DNA of 64,000 nt from Streptomyces sp. CB02414 (GTDB taxonomy: Bacteria > Actinomycetota > Actinomycetes > Streptomycetales > Streptomycetaceae), in NCBI RefSeq assembly GCF_001905385.1, contig NZ_LIPF01000006.1, positions 429,377 through 493,376 on the forward strand, read 5' to 3'. Shown piece after piece: positions 51,262 through 59,502 of the stretch. The translations under genes were made by a program, and so were the position numbers. Under the pieces are notes generated by a model. That model searched no databases, was not told the origin of the DNA, and saw only the letters and a list, made by a program, of their open reading frames with translations. Each line of letters opens with the position of its first letter. The first letter of the stretch is position 1.

Positions 51262-52130
51262 TAGGAGAGTGTCATGTCCGAGGTGATGGTTTCCCAGAGG
51301 GCGTCGAACCACTTCTGTGATTCCTCCACGAACACCGCGTCCCGGTGCCCCGCCCGCTTCAGGAAGGAGAACAGCAGCGACTGGGAGCCCAGGGCGTCGT
51401 ACATCTCCAGCGTCCGGCTCTCGTACTCCTCCTCGCGCCGGGTCAGCATGTAGTAGCCGTACAGGGCCTCCTCGCCGTTGAGCAGGTAGAGCTTCATCGG
51501 CGGGGTGAAGGGCAGCGCGCGGAAGGCGATGTGCACGTCGACGCGGTGGGTGGAGCGCACGGCGTGCAGATTGTGCTGGAGGACGCGGGCCTGGGCGTTG
51601 CGCATCTGGAGCCAGCGCTGGTGGACCGGGTCGTCGTCCTCCTCGTCCACCAGGACGGGGAAGGCCAGCTCGATGTCCCGCGACGGCATCAGGACACGGA
51701 AGTCGATGGACTCGGGGCGGATGCGGCCCTCGTGGATGAGGCGGAGCGGCTCGCTGAGGGCGAGCATCAGCGTCTCCGAGGTGTGGCAGACGACGTCGAC
51801 CTTCACGCGCGGTACCGAGAACGCCTCCGCCAGGCGGGGCCCGAGGGCCACCATCGTCGGCTGCGGCTCGTCCCGGGGCGTGGGGGGCTCGGCGATGCGG
51901 GGCGGGCTGCCCTTGCTCACGTTGGTGAGCAGGCCGTCCTCCTGGAGCGCGCGCAGGGCCTGGCGGACGGTGCCGCGCTCCACCCCGAACTCGTCGGCCA
52001 GCTCGGCCTGGGTGGGCAGACGGTCGCCCGCCTTGAGGTCTCCCTCGCGGATCCGCTCCCGCAGGATGTCGGCGATCTCCTGGGACGAGAGCCTTCTGCT
52101 GCCGTTCACGGACACGTTCTCCTGGGTCAC
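51261..52130 (-). CDS. devA: DevA, GntR-family developmental regulator
   Basis: The 289-residue product has a GntR helix-turn-helix (IRERIREGDLKAGDRLPTQAELADEFGVERGTVRQALRALQ) and the DevA sensor domain (VALGPRLAEAFSVPRVKVDV, FRVLMPSRDIELAFPV, MKLYLLNGEEALYGYYML, KWFDALWETITSD). The GTG at 52130 sits 7 nt after a TAGCGT -10 (52137-52142), so transcription is probably leaderless. DevA of S. coelicolor is autoregulated; inverted repeats lie just upstream. The gene order devB-devA-small gene-devE matches SCO4191-SCO4188 as I recall it. Confidence 0.88.
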   Translation of the reverse strand: MTQENVSVNGSRRLSSQEIADILRERIREGDLKAGDRLPTQAELADEFGVERGTVRQALRALQEDGLLTNVSKGSPPRIAEPPTPRDEPQPTMVALGPRLAEAFSVPRVKVDVVCHTSETLMLALSEPLRLIHEGRIRPESIDFRVLMPSRDIELAFPVLVDEEDDDPVHQRWLQMRNAQARVLQHNLHAVRSTHRVDVHIAFRALPFTPPMKLYLLNGEEALYGYYMLTRREEEYESRTLEMYDALGSQSLLFSFLKRAGHRDAVFVEESQKWFDALWETITSDMTLS

Positions 52131-52152
52131 GACCAAACGCTACAACTTTGAC

Positions 52153-52191
52153 CTACCTATAGGGAGTTGTTTGAAACTTGTTTATAGGTAG
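52153..52191. promoter_or_regulatory. 9-bp inverted repeat in the devA promoter
   Basis: CTACCTATA (52153-52161) is mirrored by TATAGGTAG (52183-52191) with a 21-bp spacer, an AT-rich tract directly upstream of the devA -10. It is a candidate DevA autoregulatory site. Confidence 0.5.
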
Positions 52192-52217
52192 CAGCCAAGT
52201 GGGGACAACCTAGTTGG

Positions 52218-52232
52218 AGTTGGTTGCCAACT
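52218..52232. promoter_or_regulatory. AGTTGG/CCAACT operator-like repeat before the small membrane gene
   Basis: AGTTGG-TTG-CCAACT is a perfect 6-bp inverted repeat, followed by a related GCCAGTTGGC at 52236-52245. The same half-site occurs in the other two GntR upstream regions. Confidence 0.5.
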
Positions 52233-52284
52233 TTAGCCAGTTGGCGGAAGTTCTTCTTCCCGAACCTCCGAAGGGGGAAAGACC

Positions 52285-52473
52285 GTGCCCGTCCTCGCTT
52301 TCGTCTCCGCGATCCTCTTCGTCACCCTCGAGCAGGTCGTCCAGTGGAAGTACGGCGCCGCCGGCATCGTCGGACTGCTCCTGCTCACCGTGGGCGTCAA
52401 GGCCAAGAGCCCGTCCGTCAGCTCCGCCGGAGCGGTGGTGCTGGCCCTCCTGGTCGCGGGCCCAGCCCTGTGA
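52285..52473 (+). CDS. Small two-helix membrane protein in the devA locus
   Basis: The 62-residue product has two hydrophobic segments (VLAFVSAILFVTLEQVV and GIVGLLLLTVGV, then AGAVVLALLVAG) around KAKSPS. The GTG start follows AAGGGGGAAAGACC. It is divergent from devA and ends 11 bp before the devE stop. A frameshifted paralogue at 50334 shows the same pattern. In S. coelicolor a small gene lies at this position (SCO4189 by recall). The function is unknown; a membrane partner of the GntR sensors is conceivable. Confidence 0.75.
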   Translation: MPVLAFVSAILFVTLEQVVQWKYGAAGIVGLLLLTVGVKAKSPSVSSAGAVVLALLVAGPAL

Positions 52474-52484
52474 CCAGGCGATGA

Positions 52485-53390
52485 TCACGTCGTGAGCAGC
52501 AGTTCCGAACTGATCGTCTCCCACAGCGCGTCGAACCACAGCCGCGACTGCTTCACGAACACCCCGTCCCGCACGCCCCCGGCCTGCCCGAACGCGAACA
52601 GCGTCGAACGGATGCCCTCCACGTCGTACATCTCCATCGGCTCGTGATCGATCTCGTGCTCACGCCGGCTGAGGGTGTAGTACGCGAAGAGGGCCTCCGT
52701 GCCGTTGAGCAGGTACAGCTTCACCGGCGGCGTGAAGGGCAGTGCGCGGAAGGAGACGCTGACGTCGATGCCGTGCGTGGCCCGCAGACCCAGCAGGTTG
52801 TGCTGGAGCACCTGCCCCTGGGCGTTACGCATGGCCAGCCACCGCTCGTGCACCGGGTCGCCGCCCCCGCGGCCGGCCACCGCCACCGGGAAGGCCAGGT
52901 CGATGTTCCGGCCCGGCAGCAGCACGCGTACGTCGATCTTGGCCGGTTTCCGCCGCCCCGCGTGGATCTGGCGCAGGGGTTCGCCGAGGGCGAGGGTGAG
53001 GGAGACGGAGGTCAGGCACAGGGCGTCGATCTCCACGTGCGGGGACGCGAAGGCCTCGGCGATGCGGGGTGCGAGGGCGACCGTGGTGGGCGCGGGCAGG
53101 GCAGCCGGGCCGGTCAGGACCGCGCCGGGGTCGGGTGCGACGGTCGCCGGGCTCCCCTTGGACACGTTGGTGAGCAGGCGCTCCGACTGGAGGATGCGCA
53201 GGGCCTGGCGGACGGTGCCGCGCTCCACGCCGAACTCGTCGGCCAACTGGGCCTGGGTGGGCATGCGCTGGCCCGCCCGCAGCCGGCCGGACCTGATCCG
53301 GGCGCGCAGCTCGTCGGCCACCTCGCGATGTGTCCTCTGCGGCCGCTGCGGGCCCTTGAGGCCGTCGACGAGGGCGTGTTCCGGCTCCAC
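52485..53390 (-). CDS. devE: DevE, GntR-family paralogue of DevA
   Basis: The 301-residue product has the GntR helix-turn-helix (LRARIRSGRLRAGQRMPTQAQLADEFGVERGTVRQALRIL) and the DevA-type sensor domain (VALAPRIAEAFASPHVEIDA, VRVLLPGRNIDLAFPVAV, VKLYLLNGTEALFAYYTL, LWFDALWETISSELL). The GTG at 53390 is 7 nt after a TAGTGT -10 (53397-53402), giving the same leaderless layout as devA. It is close to devA (strong similarity over its full length), so a recent duplication is likely. Confidence 0.86.
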   Translation of the reverse strand: MEPEHALVDGLKGPQRPQRTHREVADELRARIRSGRLRAGQRMPTQAQLADEFGVERGTVRQALRILQSERLLTNVSKGSPATVAPDPGAVLTGPAALPAPTTVALAPRIAEAFASPHVEIDALCLTSVSLTLALGEPLRQIHAGRRKPAKIDVRVLLPGRNIDLAFPVAVAGRGGGDPVHERWLAMRNAQGQVLQHNLLGLRATHGIDVSVSFRALPFTPPVKLYLLNGTEALFAYYTLSRREHEIDHEPMEMYDVEGIRSTLFAFGQAGGVRDGVFVKQSRLWFDALWETISSELLLTT

Positions 53391-53476
53391 GACCAAACAC
53401 TACAACTTCTCGCCATCTTTGGGCAGTTCAGCGAAAGGTGGTTATGAGACGCGCCCAATCGGAGATAAGTACAGAG

Positions 53477-53493
53477 AAGTTGGCAGCCAACTT
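53477..53493. promoter_or_regulatory. 17-bp perfect palindrome upstream of devE
   Basis: AAGTTGGC-A-GCCAACTT is perfectly self-complementary and shares its core with the repeats at 52218 and 50233, so it is a strong candidate for a common operator. The remaining upstream gap to the GNAT gene (53397-53701, ~300 bp) contains no supported gene. Confidence 0.6.
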
Positions 53494-53623
53494 GAGCAAC
53501 GTGGTCAGACCTCTGGGGGGTTGGCCGACTGAGCCGGCCCACTGCTGTCCGGGCCCCCTTCCGGAGGGGAGCCGGGGACCCGGACGGGCAGTCGCACCAC
53601 GCACACGCACTACACACCACGTA

Positions 53624-53649
53624 CAACAACCACAACCACAACCACAACC
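53624..53649. repeat. Hexanucleotide tandem repeat
   Basis: About four CAACCA-type units occur in a row. In an 81-codon minus-strand frame (53428-53673) they encode alternating Gly and Cys. Its role is unknown. Confidence 0.6.
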
Positions 53650-53701
53650 GAAGAGCGCTACGGATGCGCACACCCACCGTCACCGGCAGAAGGGAGCCAC
53701 C

Positions 53702-54955
53702 TCAGAACAGGTCCGGGCACCAAGGCCGCCTGGACGTACGCAGCAGGGCGTCGGCCACACGGGCGGCGCCCGCTCGTTCTTCCCGGACCCGCCCGAGCGC
53801 GGCCAGCCGCACGGCCGACTCGTCGCCGAGCCACAGCGCCGCCAGCTCGCCCGCGTCGAGCACGAGATGGGCGCTCTCGGTGGTCGGCGTGCAGGACGCC
53901 CCGTCCGGTCCCGCGTCCAGCCGCCACCGCCCGCCGGTCAGCCCCGCCCGGTCCGCGACCTCCAGCACCAGCGCCCCCCGCCCCTCGTACGCGCGCGCCT
54001 CCAGCGCCCGTACGACGTCCAGGATCCGCACCCACAGCCAGTCCGCCTGCGTGGTGATCCTGGCCGCGCGGGGGTCCGGCAGGAGGTGCGGGAGCAGGTC
54101 GTCGGGGGCGCGCCAGCCGCTCTTGACGGTCGTGATCCAGTCGATCGAGCACAGGTAGCGCCACAGCGCGCGCTCGGCGGCCGGGGTGACGGCGATCAGC
54201 CAGTCGACGGTCGCCGTGTTCAGCGGCTGCTTGCCGACCCAGTGGTCGTCGCTCCGGTAGCAGACCAGGCCCTCCACCTCGCCGTCCGCCGAGCGGTACA
54301 GGGCGTAGTAGGGCTCGGTCCACGGGGCGCCGCTCCAGTTGACGGCGCCCGTCCGCATCTGCCACCACAGCTCGGTCCGGCTGATCGCGCCCGGCTGGGC
54401 CCGGCGCAGCCGCTCGTGCAGCTCGGGGCCGAGCTTGCGGACGTCCTCGCCGTCCACGAGGTCGATCCGCCCGCCGTCCTCCGGGACCGGCCGGCGCGGG
54501 TCGAGACCGGCGCGGGGGACGTCGACCGTCCACTCGGTCATGGTGGTGGCGGGGCCGAAGCCGTAGCGGCCGTAGATCGGGTACTCGGCGGCGATCAGCG
54601 TCGCGACGACGTCCCCGCGGTCCTTCGCGGCGGCCAGGTCCTGCACCATCATCTGGGTCAGCAGGCCGCGGCGGCGGTGGGTCGCGGTGACGGTCACGTT
54701 GGAGATCGCGTCGGCCCGGACGGGGGCGCCGCCGACGGCGGTGACCTCCTGGTCGAAGGACCGGAAGGTCGCCACGCACCGGGCGCCGTCGAAGGCGCCG
54801 AGCAGCCGGCCGGGCACGAACTCGGCGCGGCGCGTCTCCGGCTCCTCCTCGGTGACGGCGGGCGGCCTCAGGAACCCCGTCTTCAGGGCCCGGATCCAGT
54901 CGGCGTACTCGGCTTCGGTGATGGGACGTACGTCTATGTCGGTGCGGCTGGTCAT
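53702..54955 (-). CDS. Eis-like GNAT N-acetyltransferase
   Basis: The 417-residue product has the Eis architecture: a first GNAT domain with the acetyl-CoA loop VTVTATHRRRGLLTQMMVQD and YPIYGRYGFGPAT, a degenerate second GNAT region and a C-terminal sterol-carrier-like domain, ending in a free carboxyl Phe as in Eis enzymes. Such proteins acetylate amines of drugs or proteins. The target is unknown. The start is the ATG at 54955. Confidence 0.88.
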   Translation of the reverse strand: MTSRTDIDVRPITEAEYADWIRALKTGFLRPPAVTEEEPETRRAEFVPGRLLGAFDGARCVATFRSFDQEVTAVGGAPVRADAISNVTVTATHRRRGLLTQMMVQDLAAAKDRGDVVATLIAAEYPIYGRYGFGPATTMTEWTVDVPRAGLDPRRPVPEDGGRIDLVDGEDVRKLGPELHERLRRAQPGAISRTELWWQMRTGAVNWSGAPWTEPYYALYRSADGEVEGLVCYRSDDHWVGKQPLNTATVDWLIAVTPAAERALWRYLCSIDWITTVKSGWRAPDDLLPHLLPDPRAARITTQADWLWVRILDVVRALEARAYEGRGALVLEVADRAGLTGGRWRLDAGPDGASCTPTTESAHLVLDAGELAALWLGDESAVRLAALGRVREERAGAARVADALLRTSRRPWCPDLF

Positions 54956-55040
54956 GGGCTCACGGTAGGCCGGTGCCCCCGCCCGCGTCGCGGGGATTTG
55001 CGGGCCCCCCGTGCGCCCCCTGTGCAGGCCCCTGTGCCGG

Positions 55041-56060
55041 TCAGAAGGCCGCCCGGATCTCCCCCACCTCGCGTCCGCCGCCCAGCAGCGGCGTACGGCC
55101 GATGCGGTCGACCACGGGGCTCTCCACCCCCATCAGCGTCAGGGCGCGGGCCAGGACCGGGCCGAGGGCGCGGGTCGCGCCGTCCTCGACCTTGAAGGCC
55201 AGGGCGCGGCCGTCCGGCAGGGCGACGGCCTGGACGGCCTCGGCGCCCATCTTGGAGAGGGTGCCGGGAACCTCGCGCATCAGCCAGGTGTCGGGGCGCC
55301 GGGTGCCGGCGACGTACTCGGGGTGGGCGCGCATCGCGTCGGCGACCCGGCGCTCGGCCGAGCCCGGCTCGGCGCCGACGAAGGAACGGAAGGCGCGGGC
55401 CAGCCCGACCAGGCTGATCGCCATCAGCGGCGCCCCGCACCCGTCCGTGCCGACGGCGGCGACCGGCTCGCCCGCCGCGTCCTCCACAACCCTGTGGATG
55501 ATCCGCTGGAGCGGGTGCTCCGGGTCGAGGTACGTCTCCTGCGGCCAGCCACGCTCGGCGCAGACCGCCAGCATCGCGGTGTGCTTGCCGGAGCAGTTCA
55601 TGGTGACGCGGTCGGCGACCGCGCCCGAGGTCAGGTACGTGTCCCGCTCCTCGGGGTCCAGCGGCAGGTCGGGCGGGCACTGGAGCAGGGCCGGGTCCAG
55701 GCCGTGCTCGTCGAGCATCTTGCGGACCAGGTCACGGTGAAACGATTCTCCGGAGTGGCTCGCGGCGGCCAGCGCCAGCCGCTCTCCGGCGAGGTCCAGT
55801 CCGGCCCGCAGGACCCCGGCCGCCTGCATCGGCTTGTTGGCGGACCGCGGGAAGACCGGCTCCGTCACCTCACCCAGCGCCAGCTCCACGGCCCCGTCCG
55901 CGGCCAGCACGACGAGACTGCCCCGATGCCGCCCTTCGACGAACCCGGACCGGACGACCTCGGCGAGGACGGGCGGCACGACGGGCGACAGGGCGGACGT
56001 GGGGGCGGACTGGGACGACTGGCGCGGCTGCGACGGTTGGGGCTGCTGGGGCGCGGACAT
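55041..56060 (-). CDS. Asparaginase, Rhizobium-type (AnsA family)
   Basis: The 339-residue product matches the Rhizobium etli-type asparaginase family (PF06089-like): FVEGRHRGSLVVLAADGAVE, then RSANKPMQAAGVLRAG, then MNCSGKHTAMLAVCAERGW (Ser-Gly-Lys-His and Cys), then GTDGCGAPLMAISLVGLARAF and VPGTLSKMGAEAVQAVALPDG. It deamidates L-asparagine. A Gln/Pro/Ser-rich N-terminal extension (~27 residues) is atypical. It starts 94 bp upstream of the rsiG stop on the same strand. Confidence 0.88.
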   Translation of the reverse strand: MSAPQQPQPSQPRQSSQSAPTSALSPVVPPVLAEVVRSGFVEGRHRGSLVVLAADGAVELALGEVTEPVFPRSANKPMQAAGVLRAGLDLAGERLALAAASHSGESFHRDLVRKMLDEHGLDPALLQCPPDLPLDPEERDTYLTSGAVADRVTMNCSGKHTAMLAVCAERGWPQETYLDPEHPLQRIIHRVVEDAAGEPVAAVGTDGCGAPLMAISLVGLARAFRSFVGAEPGSAERRVADAMRAHPEYVAGTRRPDTWLMREVPGTLSKMGAEAVQAVALPDGRALAFKVEDGATRALGPVLARALTLMGVESPVVDRIGRTPLLGGGREVGEIRAAF

Positions 56061-56154
56061 CGGCGGTGGGCCTTCCGGACGGGTGACCCGCCGCGCGGCG
56101 ACGGCCCGGGGTCACCGGACCTCCGGTGGGCGGCCGGACCGGCCGCCCCTCCCG

Positions 56155-56832
56155 TCACACGAGCAGGTCGTCGACTTGTGCTTCCCCTTCACGGTACCGG
56201 CGCGCGATCTCGCCGCTGCAGTCGTCGGCGGTCCGCTGGAGCCGCTGCCTGCGCCGGGAGACCTGCTGCTCGTAGCGGACGAGCCGGCCCATCCCGCCGG
56301 TCAGCTCCGCGTCGGTGCGGGCCGTCAGGTCGGACAGCTCCACCTCGCCGAGCATCTCCGCGGCCAGCCGCCGGCACTCCTCCGTGCGCGGAGTGGCGAG
56401 CGTCACATGCCGCGCGGAGGACCGCTGCCGGGCCGGGGCGTCCGCCAGGATCTCCGACAGCCGTTCGACGACGGACCCCGTCGCCGCGGTGGTGACCACG
56501 GACGACGACGGGCCCGGACCGCGCCGCGCCAGCTCCGCGCGCAGGATGTCGATCCGCCCCTGCAACAGCCGTCGTACGTAGCTGAGATCGGCCTCCTCGC
56601 GCTGGGCGTCCCGGCGCAGCGTGCGCAGCTCGGGCAGGCTCAGTGTGGTCAGATCGTGCGCCCCCGTGTCCCCCGTCCCTGATGAGCCCGAGGGCCGCTC
56701 CGCGGGAAGCTCCGCGGGCAGCTCCGGGCTGTCCGTGCGCTGCACGGGCGGCCTGGGTGCCTCCAGGCCGCCCGGATATGTCAACGCGACAGCCCCCAGC
56801 GACTGCCCCGTCCCCGTACTGGTTGTGCTCAT
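56155..56832 (-). CDS. rsiG: RsiG, c-di-GMP-responsive anti-sigma WhiG factor
   Basis: The 225-residue product carries two copies of the RsiG c-di-GMP-binding signature E(x3)S(x2)R(x3)Q(x3)D: one in EADLSYVRRLLQGRID (residues ~80-95) and one in EQQVSRRRQRLQRTAD (~190-205). The long antiparallel helices between them fit the published fold. RsiG with c-di-GMP sequesters the sporulation sigma factor WhiG until c-di-GMP falls. The N-terminal 60 residues are disordered. Both motifs have all key residues, so the gene should be functional. Confidence 0.95.
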   Translation of the reverse strand: MSTTSTGTGQSLGAVALTYPGGLEAPRPPVQRTDSPELPAELPAERPSGSSGTGDTGAHDLTTLSLPELRTLRRDAQREEADLSYVRRLLQGRIDILRAELARRGPGPSSSVVTTAATGSVVERLSEILADAPARQRSSARHVTLATPRTEECRRLAAEMLGEVELSDLTARTDAELTGGMGRLVRYEQQVSRRRQRLQRTADDCSGEIARRYREGEAQVDDLLV

Positions 56833-57011
56833 GTGCCTCTACCGTCCCCTCGACCGGCGTCTGGGAGCATCGTGCCACCCCAAGTGGTTGTTATGTGACC
56901 GAGTGCCCACGATCGGACCCGATCGGCCCCAGATGGGGGGTTAGGGAGCGAAAAGAAACCCCGTACGGGCCCACGTGCCCGCGCCCTGGGGGCGCACGGC
57001 ATCATGACGGG

Positions 57012-57437
57012 ATGCGTGCAGTGGTACAGCGGGTGGACGGCGCGAGCGTCGTGGTGGACGGCGAGACCGTGGGGGCGATCGAGGGCGAGGGCCTGTGCGT
57101 CCTGGTCGGCGTCACCCACGACGACACCGAGGAGAAGGCGGCGCAGCTGGCCCGCAAGCTGTGGTCGGTGCGGGTGCTGCACGACGAGAAGTCGTGCAGC
57201 GACGTCGACGCACCACTCCTGGTGATCAGCCAGTTCACTCTTTACGGTGACGCCCGCAAGGGCCGCCGCCCCACCTGGAACGCCGCCGCCCCTGGCGACG
57301 TCGCCGAACCCCTGGTCGACGAGGTCGTCGCGCGGCTGCGCGCGCTGGGCGCGACGGTGGCCACGGGCCGCTTCGGCGCGCAGATGCGGGTGTCGCTGAC
57401 GAACGACGGCCCCTTCACGGTCCTCGTCGAGGTCTGA
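57012..57437 (+). CDS. dtd: D-aminoacyl-tRNA deacylase
   Basis: The 141-residue product is a DTD enzyme: RAVVQRVDGASVVVDGETVG, the oxyanion-site ISQFTLYGDARKGRRP, and GRFGAQMRVSLTNDGPFTVLVE (family NxGPxT motif). It removes D-amino acids from tRNA. It is divergent from rsiG with a 179-bp spacer. The ATG at 57012 gives the exact family length. Confidence 0.93.
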   Translation: MRAVVQRVDGASVVVDGETVGAIEGEGLCVLVGVTHDDTEEKAAQLARKLWSVRVLHDEKSCSDVDAPLLVISQFTLYGDARKGRRPTWNAAAPGDVAEPLVDEVVARLRALGATVATGRFGAQMRVSLTNDGPFTVLVEV

Positions 57438-57461
57438 GCGCCGGGGCCCGAGCGCGGCCGG

Positions 57462-58427
57462 CTACGGCTCGACGACCGTCTCCTGCGCGGCGGCCGTGTC
57501 CTCGGCCACCAGCCGGGCGTCCACCGGAACGTTCCGCTTCACCAGGGCGAGGGCGACCGGCCCCAGCTCGTGGTGGCGTACGGACGTGGTCACGAACCCG
57601 ATCTTCCGGCCCTCCGGACCGTCGTCCGCGAGCCGCACCTCCGCCCCGTTCGGCGGCAGGTGGACCTCGCTGCCGTCCAGGTGCAGGAAGACCAGCCGGC
57701 GCGGCGGCTTGCCCAGGTTCTGCACCCGGGCGACGGTCTCCTGCCCCCGGTAGCAACCCTTCTGGAGGTGCACGGCCGTCCCGATCCAGCCCAGCTCGTG
57801 CGGGATGGTCCGGTGGTCGGTCTCGAAGCCGATCCGCGGGCGGTGCTGCTCGACCCGCAGCGCCTCGTGGGCGAGGATCCCGGCCGGCGGCCCGGCCTGC
57901 GCCGCGAACGCCTCCAGCTCCTCCCTCGGCAGGAACAGATCACGGCCGTACGCCGTCTCGCGGACGACGGCGCTCCCCGGCGCCTCGGCGATCGACCCGG
58001 CCGGCAGGTGCACGACCGCGGTGTCGGCGGTGCGGTCGGCGACCTCGACCCGGTAGAAGAACTTCATCGACTCCAGGTAGCCGATCAGCGACTCCTGACT
58101 GCCGGGCTCCACATGGGCCCAGGTGGTCGTGCCGTCGTCGACGAGGTACAGGGCGTGCTCGATGTGTCCGTTGGCGGAGAGGATCAGCGCCTCGGTGGCC
58201 TGGCCGGCGGGCAGGTCGCTGACGTGCTGGGTGAGCAGCAGGTGCAGCCAGCTCAGCCGGTCGTCGCCGGTGACGCTGACGACGCCGCGGTGCGAGAGGT
58301 CGACGAATCCGGTGCCGTCGGCGAGGGCACGCTGCTCGCGGAACAGGTCGCCGTAGTGGGCGGCGACGCCTTCGTCCACGCCCTCGGCGGGAACGGCGCC
58401 GGGCAGGGACAGCAGAGGGCTCTTCAT
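57462..58427 (-). CDS. ygfZ: YgfZ/GcvT-domain folate-dependent Fe-S assembly protein
   Basis: The 321-residue product has the GcvT fold and the YgfZ signature KGCYRGQETVARVQN (functional Cys). It helps maintain Fe-S enzymes such as MiaB using folate. It lies directly downstream of nur on the same strand (20 bp), so they probably form an operon; a metal-linked role fits. Confidence 0.92.
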   Translation of the reverse strand: MKSPLLSLPGAVPAEGVDEGVAAHYGDLFREQRALADGTGFVDLSHRGVVSVTGDDRLSWLHLLLTQHVSDLPAGQATEALILSANGHIEHALYLVDDGTTTWAHVEPGSQESLIGYLESMKFFYRVEVADRTADTAVVHLPAGSIAEAPGSAVVRETAYGRDLFLPREELEAFAAQAGPPAGILAHEALRVEQHRPRIGFETDHRTIPHELGWIGTAVHLQKGCYRGQETVARVQNLGKPPRRLVFLHLDGSEVHLPPNGAEVRLADDGPEGRKIGFVTTSVRHHELGPVALALVKRNVPVDARLVAEDTAAAQETVVEP

Positions 58428-58447
58428 ACGCCCAGCCTACGACTCAC

Positions 58448-58885
58448 TTACGACTCGGTAGTTGAACCCTTCAGGGAACAGTCCTCGCACCGGCCGAAGA
58501 TCGCGAAGTGCTTCATGTCGGTGTCGAACCCGAACTGCCGCCGCAGCTTGGCGGTGAACTCGGCGGCCACCGACAGATCGGCCTCGATCACGTTCGTGCA
58601 GTCCCGGCACACCAGGTGGATGTGGTGGTGCCGGTCGGCCAGGTGGTAGGTGGGCGCCCCGTGCCCCAGATGAGCGTGGCTGACCAGCCCCAGCTCCTCC
58701 AGCAGCTCCAGCGTGCGGTACACCGTGGAGATGTTCACCCCCGACGCCGTCTTCCGCACTTCGCCGAGGATGTCGTCGGGGGTCGCGTGCTCGAGGGTGT
58801 CCACGGCTTCGAGCACCAGCTGCCGCTGCGGGGTCAGCCGGTAGCCGCGCTGTCTGAGGTCGCTCTTCCAGTCGGTGCTCACCAC
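58448..58885 (-). CDS. nur: Nur, nickel-responsive Fur-family repressor
   Basis: The 145-residue product is nearly identical to S. coelicolor Nur as I recall it, with His33, His70, His72, His86, His88, His90 and His126 all present. These are the Ni-site and second metal-site ligands, and Cys93/Cys96 and Cys133/Cys136 form the structural CxxC pairs. The DNA-binding domain includes NISTVYRTLELLEELG. It represses nickel uptake and Fe-SOD genes in Ni excess. It leads a nur-ygfZ pair. Confidence 0.97.
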   Translation of the reverse strand: MVSTDWKSDLRQRGYRLTPQRQLVLEAVDTLEHATPDDILGEVRKTASGVNISTVYRTLELLEELGLVSHAHLGHGAPTYHLADRHHHIHLVCRDCTNVIEADLSVAAEFTAKLRRQFGFDTDMKHFAIFGRCEDCSLKGSTTES

Positions 58886-58901
58886 ACCCCTGAGTCTAGG
58901 A

Positions 58902-59477
58902 CTACTTGAAGAAAGCGATCCCGTCGTCCGGCATGTCGTCCGGGAGGGCCTTGGCCCAGCGCTCGACGTCCTCCGGGGTGACGACCTTCTTCAGGTGCGC
59001 CGACATGTAGGGGCGCAGCTCGACCTCGGGGGTCTGCTTCTCGCCGACCCACATCAGGTCGCTCTTGACGTAGCCGTAGAGCCGCTTGCCGCCGGTGTAG
59101 GGCTGAGAGGCCGCCGTGCGGGCCACCGCGTCCGTCACCAGGTCGATCTGGGGCTTCTGCTCGGCCATCTCGCCGTACCAGATCTCGATGACGCCGTCGT
59201 CGCGGACCATCGTGACCTCGACCTTGCGGTTGGCGTCGATGCGCCAGAAGCCGTGCTCGGAATCCAGCGGGCGGACCTTGTTGCCGTCGTTGTCCAGCAC
59301 CCAGGTGTGCGACTGGTACTCCAGGAAGTCCCGCCCGTCGTGGGTGAAGGAGACCTCCTGGCCGAAGTTGCACTTCTCGGCGCCGGGAAAGTCGTGCACG
59401 CCCGCGCCCGCCCAGTTCCCGAGGAGGAAGGCGAGGGGGACGAGGTCCTTGTGGAGGTCGGACGGGATCTCGATCAT
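58902..59477 (-). CDS. Nitrobindin-like FABP/DUF1794 protein
   Basis: The 191-residue product has the nitrobindin/THAP4 beta-barrel signature PLAFLLGNWAGAGVHDFPG (GxWxGxG), then SHTWVLDNDGNKVRPLDSEHGFWRID and IEIWYGEMAEQKPQIDLVTDAVAR. Related proteins bind heme and react with NO, although the actinobacterial group varies in its His ligand. It lies 16 bp upstream of nur on the same strand, so it is probably cotranscribed. Confidence 0.85.
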   Translation of the reverse strand: MIEIPSDLHKDLVPLAFLLGNWAGAGVHDFPGAEKCNFGQEVSFTHDGRDFLEYQSHTWVLDNDGNKVRPLDSEHGFWRIDANRKVEVTMVRDDGVIEIWYGEMAEQKPQIDLVTDAVARTAASQPYTGGKRLYGYVKSDLMWVGEKQTPEVELRPYMSAHLKKVVTPEDVERWAKALPDDMPDDGIAFFK

Positions 59478-59502
59478 GAGGGGTACTTCCTGGCGTCGGT
59501 GA

